A stretch of DNA of 64,000 nucleotides from Dechloromonas sp. (lineage in GTDB: Bacteria > Pseudomonadota > Gammaproteobacteria > Burkholderiales > Rhodocyclaceae). A program made the translations under genes and the position numbers. Every line of letters begins with the position of its first letter. The first letter of the stretch is position 1. The stretch covers positions 124,001 to 188,000 of the forward strand of contig JAQUAX010000004.1 in NCBI GenBank assembly GCA_028687035.1, read 5' to 3'. Under the pieces are notes generated by a model. That model was not told where the DNA came from, searched no databases, and saw only the letters and a program-made list of their open reading frames with translations. Positions 1-7,384 of this stretch are shown here, piece after piece.

Positions 1-469
1 GCGCATAGAGCAGCAGCGAGGTCGTCGCGCCGGCGACGAAGAACAGCGTCCAGGCCAGCGTGACGCCGCGCGTGTAGCGGACCTTGCGTTCCGACAGCGT
101 GCCTTCCAGCGTGCGGGCGATGCGCGTCACCAGCGCGTCGCCGGGGCCGGCCAGGCTGCGCCCGAACAGCGCGGCGAGCGCGAGCAGCGTGCCGACGTGC
201 TGCACCAGGTAGAGCAGCGCGGGCTGCGTGCGCAGCAGCGGCCACAGCGCGGCGAGCAGCGCCAGCGTCGCCAGGCCGGCGGCGGCCAGCCAGCCCGGCC
301 GGCGGCGCAGCAGCGCGAGACCGGCAAGGCCGGGCGCGACGCCGAGAGCGACCGCGAAATCCGGCCCGGTCAGCCCGGCGCTGGCCAGGTGGGCGGCCAG
401 CGCCCAGGCGGCGAAGGCGGCGGCGACGGTCAGGCCGCGCAGCCACCGGGCCGGGCCGGCAGCGTTCAT
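1..469 (-). CDS. COG4648-like integral membrane protein, 3' end outside the window
   Basis: The gene starts at ATG 469 and reads off the left edge, so at least 156 residues are visible and the C-terminus is missing. The start overlaps the stop of the upstream acyl carrier protein gene by 4 nt (ATGA), which supports it and implies translational coupling. The visible part is rich in Ala and Leu and has about four or five hydrophobic segments. A basic stretch, LSERKVRYTRGV, precedes a TLFFVAGATTSLLLYA membrane segment. This resembles the predicted membrane proteins (COG4648) found with acyl carrier proteins and ketosynthases in aryl-polyene and xanthomonadin-type clusters; their biochemical role is not settled. 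The family call rests on memory of the motif and on the neighbours. Confidence 0.6.
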   Translation of the reverse strand, partial: MNAAGPARWLRGLTVAAAFAAWALAAHLASAGLTGPDFAVALGVAPGLAGLALLRRRPGWLAAAGLATLALLAALWPLLRTQPALLYLVQHVGTLLALAALFGRSLAGPGDALVTRIARTLEGTLSERKVRYTRGVTLAWTLFFVAGATTSLLLYA

Positions 470-750
470 TTGGTCCGCTGGCGGGCGATGTGCGCGGTCA
501 ACGCGCGCAGCGACGCGAAAATGCGCGTGTTGTCCTCGTTGTCCGAGCGCAGCTGGAAGCCGTAGCGCTTGGAGATGACCAGCGCGATTTCCAGCACGTC
601 GATCGAGTCGAGGCCGAGGCCGTCGCCGAACAGCGGCGCGTCCGGCTCGATCTCGGCCGGCGTCATCTCGAGGTTCAGGGCGTCGACGATCAGCGCGGCG
701 ACTTCGGGCAGCAGCGCGTCGACGGTTTCCGGGGTCGGGGTGTCGGACAT
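466..750 (-). CDS. Acyl carrier protein (second of the cluster)
   Basis: A 94-residue acidic protein with the acyl carrier fold. The phosphopantetheine attachment site is the Ser in GLGLDSIDVLEI. It would carry growing acyl chains as thioesters in the cytoplasm. It lies between a ketosynthase and a membrane protein of a probable polyene or fatty-acid-like secondary pathway, not in a fab operon, so it is more likely dedicated to that pathway than the housekeeping AcpP. The ketosynthase gene ends 17 nt upstream, and the next gene overlaps this one by 4 nt. ATG 750 is the only start that gives a normal ACP length. Confidence 0.85.
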   Translation of the reverse strand: MSDTPTPETVDALLPEVAALIVDALNLEMTPAEIEPDAPLFGDGLGLDSIDVLEIALVISKRYGFQLRSDNEDNTRIFASLRALTAHIARQRTK

Positions 751-767
751 GGGGAATTTCCGTGGAG

Positions 768-2018
768 TTAGCGGGGGACGGCGCGGAACGCGAGCACCGC
801 GTTGCTGCCCCCGAAGGCGAAGGAATTGGACAGCGCGGCGCGCAGCGGCACGTCGCGGCGGGCGGTCAGCACGTGGTCGACGCCGCGGCAGCCGAGGTCC
901 AGGTTGTCGTCGGTCAGGTGCGCGGTCGGCGGGATCGTCGCCTCGCGCAGCGCGAGCACGGTGGCGATCGCCTCGATCGCGCCGGCGGCGCCGAGCAGGT
1001 GGCCGTGCATCGACTTGGTGGCGCTGACCGGCAGCTGCACGGCACCGTCGCCGAACAGCTGCTTCAGCGCCGCGATCTCGACCGGGTCGCCTTCGGCGGT
1101 CGCGGTGCCGTGGGCATTGACGTAATCGATGTCGGCGGTGTCGAGGCCGGCGTCGGCCAGCGCCAGGCGCAGCGCGCGGACCTGGCCGGCGGCTTCCGGG
1201 CGGACCAGGTGGCTGTGGTCGCAGCTCGTGCCGTAGCCGGCGATCTCGCCGTGGATGCGGGCGCCGCGCGCGACGGCGTGGTCCCAGTCCTCGAGCACCA
1301 GCGCGGCGCCGCCCTCGCCCAGCACCAGGCCGCGGCGGTCGGCCGCGAACGGCCGGCAGGCCTGCGCCGAGGACTGTTCGTCGCCCGGGGCCAGCACGCG
1401 CAGCGCCTCCCAGGCGCGGGCGACGCCGTAGGCCTGCGGCACGTCCGAGCCGCCGGTCAGCATCACCGTCGCCTCGCCCGAGCGGACGCGCCGGAAGGCT
1501 TCGCCGATGGCGATCGCCGACGACGCGCAGGCCACGGTGTGGCTCATGCTGACGCCGCCCAGGCCAAGCTGGATCGAGATGTGGGAATTGGCCGCGTTGT
1601 TCATGCCGAGCACCACGGACAGCGGCGAAATGCGTTCGCGGCCCTGCTGCCACAGTTCGCGGTAGCCCTTCTCGTAGGCCAGCGTGCCGCCCAGCGCGGT
1701 GCCCCAGCTGACGCCCCAGGCGTCGCGCCCGTCGCCGGCGCGCGGCAGGCCGGCGTCGTCCCAGGCGGCGAACGCGGCGGCGGTGCCGAGCTGCGCGAAG
1801 CGGTCCATCATCGCCGCCAGCGGCCGGCCGAGCGCGGCGTCCGGGTCGAAGCCGGGACAGCCGACGAAAGGCATCGACAGCGGGCGCGGCCGGTCATCGG
1901 TCTGCAGGTGGCGGATCGCCGATTCACCGGCGCACAGCCGCGCGAAGAAATCGGCCAGGTCGCCGCCATAGGGGCTGACCAGGCCGAGGCCGGTGATCGC
2001 TACCCGCCGCTGGACCAT
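768..2018 (-). CDS. Beta-ketoacyl-ACP synthase (FabF/KAS II-like ketosynthase)
   Basis: A 416-residue condensing enzyme. The thiolase-fold active site is complete: Cys164 in VACASS, His303 in NAHGTAT, and Lys335 and His340 in the KSMHGHLLGAAG segment. It should catalyse decarboxylative Claisen condensation of an acyl primer with malonyl-ACP. It has an ACP gene 3 nt upstream and another downstream and no fab genes nearby. This, with the COG4648-like protein, matches the gene order of aryl-polyene/xanthomonadin-type clusters. A role in a secondary, polyene-like product is an inference. Ordinary type II fatty-acid synthesis remains possible but is less likely in this context. Confidence 0.88.
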   Translation of the reverse strand: MVQRRVAITGLGLVSPYGGDLADFFARLCAGESAIRHLQTDDRPRPLSMPFVGCPGFDPDAALGRPLAAMMDRFAQLGTAAAFAAWDDAGLPRAGDGRDAWGVSWGTALGGTLAYEKGYRELWQQGRERISPLSVVLGMNNAANSHISIQLGLGGVSMSHTVACASSAIAIGEAFRRVRSGEATVMLTGGSDVPQAYGVARAWEALRVLAPGDEQSSAQACRPFAADRRGLVLGEGGAALVLEDWDHAVARGARIHGEIAGYGTSCDHSHLVRPEAAGQVRALRLALADAGLDTADIDYVNAHGTATAEGDPVEIAALKQLFGDGAVQLPVSATKSMHGHLLGAAGAIEAIATVLALREATIPPTAHLTDDNLDLGCRGVDHVLTARRDVPLRAALSNSFAFGGSNAVLAFRAVPR

Positions 2019-2021
2019 CGC

Positions 2022-2255
2022 TCAGCGCTGGCTGATCAGGTTGTCCATCAGCGACGCCATTTCGCCGACGGTGCGCGGGCTGGTCAGGTCGCCCGGCAGC
2101 TTGACGCCGAAGCGGTCCTCGAACTCGAAGACCAGTTCGAGCATCAGCAGCGAATCGACGCCGAGACCGGCCAGCACGGCCTCGGGAACGACGCGTTCCG
2201 GGGCGGTGCCGAGGCGGTTCTGGAGAAATTCGCGGATCAGGCCAATGGAATTCAT
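2022..2255 (-). CDS. Acyl carrier protein (first of the cluster)
   Basis: A 77-residue ACP with the phosphopantetheine Ser in GLGVDSLLMLEL. It is the most upstream visible gene of the leftward ACP-KS-ACP-membrane protein operon, and its stop lies 3 nt from the ketosynthase start. Two differing ACPs in tandem around one ketosynthase are typical of aryl-polyene-type loci. The 125 bp upstream, shared with the divergent PAP2 gene, must hold the operon promoter unless the operon is internally promoted. I could not define a convincing -35/-10 pair for this direction. Confidence 0.82.
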   Translation of the reverse strand: MNSIGLIREFLQNRLGTAPERVVPEAVLAGLGVDSLLMLELVFEFEDRFGVKLPGDLTSPRTVGEMASLMDNLISQR

Positions 2256-2380
2256 AGGGTGCGGATTTTAGCCGAAAGCCCCTGTTTTTCAAAGATTTTC
2301 GGGCGTTTTCGGGGATTCTCCGGGCAGCCGGCGGCGATTTGCTACCATGGCGCTTCTTTTTTCCTGGGCTTTTCCCGCCG

Positions 2381-3049
2381 ATGCAAAACCTCGCCCACCC
2401 GTCATGGATGCGGCAGATCGCCGTCCGGGCGCTGACCCTGTGGCCGCTGAAGGCTGCCGGCACGATGGGCTTCATGGGCCTGTTCTTCTGGGGCTATTTC
2501 GCCGTGCTGCATGCGCCGCTGGCGACGCCGCTGGCAATGCCGCTGACCCCGCTCGACGCCTGGATTCCCTTCTCGCCGGTCGCGCTGCCGGTGTACGGCT
2601 CGCTGTGGGTCTACATCTCGCTGCCGCCGGCGCTGCTCTCCGGGCTGCGCCCGCTGCTGCTGTTCGGCGCCTGGATCGGCGCGCTGTGCCTGGCCTGCCT
2701 GGCGGTGTTCTGGGTCTTCCCGACGGCGGTGCCGGCGGCCGGCATCGACTGGTCGCTGCATCCGGAAATGGCGGTGATCAAGGGCCTGGATGCGGCCGGC
2801 AATGCCTGCCCGTCGCTGCATGTCGGCTCCGCGGTGTTCGCCGCCGCGTGGCTGGCCCGGCTGTTCCGCGCGGTCGGCGCGCCGCGCTGGCTGGCATGGG
2901 CGAGCGCGCTGCACTGCGCGGCGATCCTGTGGTCGACGGTCGCCACCCGGCAGCACGTCGTGCTCGACGTCGTCGCCGGGCTGCTGGTCGGCGGCGCCTT
3001 CGCGGCCGCGTCGCTGCGCCACGTCGCGCGGCGCTGCCCCGGGTTCTAG
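2381..3049 (+). CDS. PAP2-superfamily membrane phosphatase/phosphotransferase
   Basis: A 222-residue membrane protein with five or six hydrophobic helices. The PAP2 signature motifs are present: CPSLHV for the central motif and STVATRQHVVLD for the C-terminal one, with its His and Asp. The family removes or transfers phosphate groups on lipids such as undecaprenyl-diphosphate, phosphatidate or inositol lipids. The spacing is closer to the PAP2_3 (inositol-phosphorylceramide-synthase-like) type, and the substrate is unknown. ATG 2381 (MQNLAHPSW) is preferred over 2339 because the longer form adds a non-conserved Phe/Pro stretch. Its stop overlaps the convergent dsbD stop. Confidence 0.75.
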   Translation: MQNLAHPSWMRQIAVRALTLWPLKAAGTMGFMGLFFWGYFAVLHAPLATPLAMPLTPLDAWIPFSPVALPVYGSLWVYISLPPALLSGLRPLLLFGAWIGALCLACLAVFWVFPTAVPAAGIDWSLHPEMAVIKGLDAAGNACPSLHVGSAVFAAAWLARLFRAVGAPRWLAWASALHCAAILWSTVATRQHVVLDVVAGLLVGGAFAAASLRHVARRCPGF

Positions 3050-4800
3050 CCGGCGGCGCGGTCCAGCGAGCGCAGGAAGCTGGCCGCGTCCTGGTAGCCG
3101 ACGACGCGGACGCCGGCGATTTCCTTGCCGCGCGGGTCGAAGAAGATGATGCCGGGCGGGCCGAACAGCCCGAAGCGGGCGAGCAGCGCCTTGTCGTCGG
3201 CGCCGTTGGCGGTGACGTCGGCCTTCAGCAGCGTGAAGCCGGCCAGCCGCGCGCGCACCGCCGGGTCGGCGAAGGTGAATTTCTCCATTTCCTTGCACGA
3301 CACGCACCAGTCCGCGTAGAAATCGAGCATCACCGGGCGGTCCACCGCGGCCAGCCGGGCGTCCAGTTCGGCGACCGAGCGCACCGGTTCGAACGGCAGC
3401 CTGGCGGACTCGGCGGCGACCGCGCCGCCGCGCAGCCCGGCCAGCGGCTGCAGCGGGTCTCGGCTGCCGGCCAGCGCGCCGATCAGCAGCGCGGCGCCGG
3501 TCAGCAGCATGACGATGCCGATGCCTTTCCAGAAACGGTGCCAGCCCTTCGCCGTCGGCGGCAGCGGGTCGAGCGCGTGCAGGTAGATCGCCGGGATGAT
3601 CAGCAGCGCGGCCCAGGCCAGCATCGCGGCGACCGGCGGCACGACCGGCGAAACCAGCCAGACCGCGGTGGCCAGCAGCAGCACGCCGAAGGCCTTCTTG
3701 ACGCCTTCCATCCACGGCCCGGTCTTCGGCAGCAGCGAGCCGCCGGCGACGCCGACCGCGATCAGCGGTGCGCCCATGCCGAGCGCCATCGCGAACAGCG
3801 CGCTGCCGCCGAGTACGGCGTCGCCGGTCTGGCCGATGTAGAGCAGCGCGCCGGCCAGCGGCGCGGCGACGCAGGGGCCGACGATCAGCGCCGACAGCGC
3901 GCCCATCAGGAAGACGCCGACGCCGCGGCCGCCCTGCAGGTGGCCGGATTCCTCCGACAGTTTGCTCTGCAGCGCGACCGGCAGCTGCAGCTCGTAGAAG
4001 CCGAACATCGAGAACGACAGCACGACGAAGACCAGCGCGAAGGCGCCGAGCACCCACGGGTTCTGCAGCGCGCTGGAGATCAGCGTGCCGGTCAGCCCGG
4101 CGGCGACGCCGGCCGCGGCGTAGGTCACGGCCATGCCGAGCACGTAGGCGAGCGCCAGCCAGAAGCCGCGGGCGTGCGAACTGCGCTGGCCCTGGCCGGC
4201 GATGATGCCGGACAGGATGGGGATCATCGGGAACACGCAGGGGGTCAGCGACAGGCCCAGCCCGGCGACGAAGAACAGCGCCAGGCTGGTCCAGAAGCCG
4301 GCGTGCTTCAGCGTCGCGGCGATCGTGCCGCTCTCGTCGCCGTCGCCGGCGCCCGCCGGGGCGGCCGGCGCGCTGGCCGGATCGGGCAGTTCGACGGCCA
4401 GCGCCTGCGTCTGCGGCGGATAGCAGACGCCGGCGTCGGCGCAGCCCTGCGAGGTCACCTTCAGCGTCAGCGCCAGCGTGCCGGACACGTTGCGCTCGAC
4501 CGGCACGCGGACCGCGACCGACTTGTAATAGACCTCGACCTTGCCGAAATTGTCGTCGTCCTTTTCCTTGCCCTTCGGGAAGACCGGCTCGCCGAGGCTG
4601 GCCGCGTCGCCGTCGGCGACGAAGCGGAACTTGTCGCGGTACAGGTAGTAGCCCTTGGCGATCTCGTAGGAAATCTCCAGCGTCCGGCCGTCGATGGCGC
4701 GTACCGCGGGCTTGAACGCGACCGCCGGGTCGAGGAATTCCTCGGCGTGGGCGAGCGCGGTGAACAGCGAGAAAATGAGGAAAATCAGTCGCATGGTCAT
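3046..4800 (-). CDS. dsbD: Thiol:disulfide interchange protein DsbD
   Basis: A 584-residue protein that carries electrons from cytoplasmic thioredoxin across the inner membrane to periplasmic DsbC/DsbG and cytochrome-maturation thioredoxins. It has a signal peptide ending near ALAHA. Next comes a periplasmic alpha domain with the QGCADAGVCYPP cysteine pair. The membrane beta domain has the two redox Cys in TPCVFPM and GPCVAAPL. The C-terminal thioredoxin-like gamma domain has YADWCVSCKEME. All three redox pairs are intact. The start ATG 4800 overlaps the cutA stop (ATGA), a pairing seen in many proteobacteria. A longer open frame extends upstream to 5691 but contains cutA and the ABC permease in other frames. 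Confidence 0.95.
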   Translation of the reverse strand: MTMRLIFLIFSLFTALAHAEEFLDPAVAFKPAVRAIDGRTLEISYEIAKGYYLYRDKFRFVADGDAASLGEPVFPKGKEKDDDNFGKVEVYYKSVAVRVPVERNVSGTLALTLKVTSQGCADAGVCYPPQTQALAVELPDPASAPAAPAGAGDGDESGTIAATLKHAGFWTSLALFFVAGLGLSLTPCVFPMIPILSGIIAGQGQRSSHARGFWLALAYVLGMAVTYAAAGVAAGLTGTLISSALQNPWVLGAFALVFVVLSFSMFGFYELQLPVALQSKLSEESGHLQGGRGVGVFLMGALSALIVGPCVAAPLAGALLYIGQTGDAVLGGSALFAMALGMGAPLIAVGVAGGSLLPKTGPWMEGVKKAFGVLLLATAVWLVSPVVPPVAAMLAWAALLIIPAIYLHALDPLPPTAKGWHRFWKGIGIVMLLTGAALLIGALAGSRDPLQPLAGLRGGAVAAESARLPFEPVRSVAELDARLAAVDRPVMLDFYADWCVSCKEMEKFTFADPAVRARLAGFTLLKADVTANGADDKALLARFGLFGPPGIIFFDPRGKEIAGVRVVGYQDAASFLRSLDRAAG

Positions 4801-5114
4801 TGGATCGTTTCTCCGGCCACCCAGTTCAGGTAGTCCGGCAGGCCGCGGGCGACGTCGAGGGCGACGATCTCGGGCAGCTCGTAGGGGTGCAGTTCGCGGA
4901 TTTTCGCTTCGAGCGCCGCGTAGTTCGCCGCGGTGGACTTGATCAGCAGCGGGATTTCGCTGGCCGATTCGACGGCGCCCTGCCAGCGGTAGATCGACTG
5001 CACGCGCGGCAGGATGTTCACGCAGGCGGCCAGCCGGGCCTCGACGACGGCCAGCGCGATGGCCCCGGCACAGTCTTCGTCGGGGCAGTTGGTCAGGATC
5101 AGCAGCACGTCCAT
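4797..5114 (-). CDS. cutA: Divalent-cation tolerance protein CutA
   Basis: A 105-residue CutA1-family protein, a trimeric ferredoxin-like fold linked to copper and divalent-metal tolerance. Family hallmarks are the early TNCPDEDCA segment, EARLAACVNILP and the IYRWQG motif with its aromatic residues. A C-terminal HPYELPEIVALDV stretch follows. It is translationally coupled to dsbD by a 4-nt overlap. The permease gene upstream ends only 9 nt away, so cutA-dsbD may share its transcript. The biochemical role of CutA is still debated. Confidence 0.93.
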   Translation of the reverse strand: MDVLLILTNCPDEDCAGAIALAVVEARLAACVNILPRVQSIYRWQGAVESASEIPLLIKSTAANYAALEAKIRELHPYELPEIVALDVARGLPDYLNWVAGETIQ

Positions 5115-5123
5115 CGGCGGATT

Positions 5124-5897
5124 CTACTTGAGCAGGCGGCGCCGGGTCAGGCGCAGCGCGATGACGAAGGCTACGCCGGCGGTGGCGAGCAGCGCCATGA
5201 TGTGGATCAGGGCGTCGGCCGGAATTTCGCCGGCGAGCAGCGGGCGGACCAGCGCGACGCCCTGGGCCAGCGGCAGCCACGCGCCGACCGTCGCCAGCCA
5301 GCCGGGCAGCTGGTCGGTCGGGAAGAAGACACCGGAAATCAGCGTCATCGGCGTGATGAACAGCGTGAAGTAGTACATGAAGAAATCGTAGGACGGCGCC
5401 AGCGCGTTCCAGATCAGGCCGAGCGCGGCGAAGGCCAGCCCGGTCAGCACGATGGCCGGCAGCGCCCACAGCGCGAGCGGGCCGTGGGCCAGGCCGAGCC
5501 CGGCGATGACGACGAGGATCGCGGCGCCCGAGAACAGCGACTTGGTCGCCGCCCAGAACAGCTCGCCGGCGACGACGTCGGCCAGCCCGAGCGGCGTGTT
5601 CAGGATGGCATCCCAGGTCTTCTGCACGTGCATCCGCGAGAACGACGAATACAGCGCCTCGAAGGTCGCCGCGTTCATCGTCGAGGCGCATACCGTGCCG
5701 GCGGCCAGGAAGGCGACGTAGGGCCGGCCGTCGATCGACGGCAGCATCGCGCCCAGGCCGTAGCCGAGGCCGAGCATGTAGATCAGCGGGTCGGCCAGGT
5801 TGCCGAGGATGGACGGCAGCGCGAGCTTCCGCCAGACGAGGAAATTGCGTTGCCAGACGGGAAACCAGCCGGGTGCGGAATGGGGAGAGGGGCGCAT
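5124..5897 (-). CDS. ABC-2 type transporter permease, NodJ-like
   Basis: A 257-residue integral membrane protein of the ABC-2 family with about six helices and the late motif ISGVFFPTDQLP, typical of NodJ/KpsM/DrrB-type exporters. It should form the membrane channel for the NodI-like ATPase at 7385-8302. In related bacteria the two are usually adjacent. Here they are separated by the opposite-strand HAD gene and a palindromic element, so the permease must have its own promoter in the 102-bp gap to the HAD gene. The exported substrate is unknown; lipid-linked or polysaccharide substrates are typical. Downstream are cutA and dsbD. Confidence 0.82.
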   Translation of the reverse strand: MRPSPHSAPGWFPVWQRNFLVWRKLALPSILGNLADPLIYMLGLGYGLGAMLPSIDGRPYVAFLAAGTVCASTMNAATFEALYSSFSRMHVQKTWDAILNTPLGLADVVAGELFWAATKSLFSGAAILVVIAGLGLAHGPLALWALPAIVLTGLAFAALGLIWNALAPSYDFFMYYFTLFITPMTLISGVFFPTDQLPGWLATVGAWLPLAQGVALVRPLLAGEIPADALIHIMALLATAGVAFVIALRLTRRRLLK

Positions 5898-5999
5898 GCG
5901 CGTCGTTTCGCTTGGGGATGGCGGATTCTACCGTGCCGGCCGGTTAAACTTGCGCCGCCCGCCGCGGTCCGACCGCTGTCGGGTCCCGAGGAGAATGCC

Positions 6000-6767
6000 A
6001 TGTCCAACCCGCTTGCCGCCCGTGCGGTCCTGATCGACCTGGCCGGCGTGCTGCACACCGGCGACCAGGCGCTGCCCGGCGCCGTCGCCGCGCTCGAACG
6101 CCTGCGCGCGTCCGGCCGCGCGCTGCGCTTCCTGACCAACACGACGCGGACGCCGAGCGCGGTACTGGTCCGCCGGCTGCAGGCGATGGGTTTCGCGCTG
6201 GCGCCGGACGAACTGCAGACCGCGGCGCTGGCCGCCCGCAGCCTGGTCCGCGCCCGCGGCCTGAAGCCGCTGTGGCTGGTCCATCCGGACATCGCCGACG
6301 AGATCGGGCCGAGCGCCGCCGAGCCGGACGCCGTCGTGCTCGGCGACATGGGCCCGCATTTCACCTACGACGGCCTGAACCGGGCCTTCCGGCTGCTGAT
6401 GCGCGGCCTGCCGCTGCTCGCGATGGCGCGCAACCGCTACTTCATGGAGGCCGACGGCCTGTCGCTGGACATGGGCGCCTTCGTCGCCGGGCTCGAATAT
6501 TCGACCGGCGTCACTGCCGAGGTCACCGGCAAGCCGTCCCCCGCGTTCTTCGCCGCGGCGCTCGCCGAACTGGGCGTCGGGGCCGCCGACGCCGTGCTGG
6601 TCGGCGACGACCTGGTCGACGACATCGGCGGCGCCCAGGCCGCCGGCATCCGCGGCGTGCTGGTGCGCACCGGCAAGTTCCGGCCGGGCGACGACGCGCA
6701 CCCGGACATCCGCCCGGCCGCCGTCGTCGACGATTTCGCCGCCGCGGTGGACGCGCTGCTCGGCTGA
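6000..6767 (+). CDS. HAD-superfamily hydrolase, subfamily IIA (NagD/LHPP-like)
   Basis: A 255-residue HAD phosphatase preceded by a good GAGGAG ribosome-binding site. The nucleophile is Asp13 in VLIDLAGVLH. The second Asp of the usual DxD motif is Ala15, as in the LHPP/HDHD2 branch, where this position is not Asp. Motif II is FLTNTT, the motif III lysine lies in TGKPSP, and motif IV is GDDLVDDIGG. It probably dephosphorylates a small phosphorylated metabolite or phosphoamino acid; the substrate is unknown. It is a lone plus-strand gene inserted between the two genes of an ABC exporter that read the other way. Confidence 0.85.
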   Translation: MSNPLAARAVLIDLAGVLHTGDQALPGAVAALERLRASGRALRFLTNTTRTPSAVLVRRLQAMGFALAPDELQTAALAARSLVRARGLKPLWLVHPDIADEIGPSAAEPDAVVLGDMGPHFTYDGLNRAFRLLMRGLPLLAMARNRYFMEADGLSLDMGAFVAGLEYSTGVTAEVTGKPSPAFFAAALAELGVGAADAVLVGDDLVDDIGGAQAAGIRGVLVRTGKFRPGDDAHPDIRPAAVVDDFAAAVDALLG

Positions 6768-6797
6768 GGGATTCCTGCTCAGGGGCCTTGTGCCAGC

Positions 6798-7320
6798 AGA
6801 GGCGCTGTTTTCCGCGCCTGACGCGCGGGCGTACTTTTTCTTGCTTCGCCAAGAAAAAGTAGCCAAAAAGAAGGCGACCCCTGGTTACGCGGTCGGCTAA
6901 GCCGACTGCCCTGCGCTACTCGAAGGCCCGGGCGGCTGCGCAACTCGCCGCTACGCGGCTCAGACAGTGCTCGCCGACTTCCCCCGGCCCTTCTCCGTTG
7001 CTCGGCGCTTCACATGGGGACCCGGAAAACCGGCGGTGCGCGAAAACTTGTCGGCAACATCCATTTCTTCCGGTGCGGCCAAACCTGGCGATCGGTTTGC
7101 CCCTTCCCTTGGCGGGAGCCGAGCAACGCAGGATTTCGCGGAAAAAGGGCGAGCACTGTCCGAGGCCCGCAGGGCCGAGTTGCGCAGCCCCCGCGAAAAC
7201 CGAGTAGCGCAGGGAACCCGCGTAGCGGGCTCTCGCCCAGGGTCGCCTTTTCTTTGGCTACTTTCTTTTGGCGAAGCAAAAGAAAGTAGGCCTGCGCGTC
7301 AGGCGCGGAAAACAGAGGTT
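6798..7320. repeat. Large imperfect palindrome (two ~205-nt arms, ~110-nt loop), probable dispersed non-coding repeat
   Basis: This element fills most of the 617-bp gene-free stretch 6768-7384. The left arm (about 6798-7006) matches the reverse complement of the right arm (about 7118-7320) along its whole length. Shared blocks include CTGTTTTCCGCGCCTGACGC, CCTGCGCTACTCG, GGCTGCGCAACTCG, CAGTGCTCGCC and GTTGCTCGGC. Each arm carries a perfect 12-bp AT-rich hairpin: 6832-6843 with 6850-6861, and 7259-7270 with 7277-7288. Both have a CTTCGC/GCGAAG loop. No transposase or plausible protein is present; open frames inside it are low-complexity. It may be a MITE/REP-like repeat or a bidirectional terminator. 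The structure is seen directly; the class is inferred. Confidence 0.8.
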
Positions 7321-7384
7321 GTGCAACAAATGCGCCCCTTTCCACCCTCTGAGCCCCTGCGCTGAATCGCAGCCCAGGGCAGAA

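Noticed and set aside
768..2018. The ketosynthase as housekeeping FabF
   Set aside because: It is not next to fabG/acpP/fabD, and the neighbours (a second ACP and a COG4648-like protein) point to a specialised pathway.
762..2435. Long open frame antisense to the ketosynthase and ACP genes
   Set aside because: It is rich in Arg, Gln, Gly and Val, with no recognisable domain, and is a GC-rich shadow of genes with intact active sites on the other strand.
3046..5691. 881-codon extension of the dsbD frame
   Set aside because: The upstream part overlaps cutA and the ABC permease in other frames; dsbD has its own ATGA-coupled start with a signal peptide.
6967..7365. Several open frames inside the palindrome
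   Set aside because: The translations contain the repeat arms as LSFGEAKES-like strings, lack ribosome-binding sites and have no domain. The DNA palindrome explains them.
6768..7384. An insertion sequence
   Set aside because: No transposase, no clear target duplication and only one 520-bp palindrome; I keep it as a non-coding repeat.
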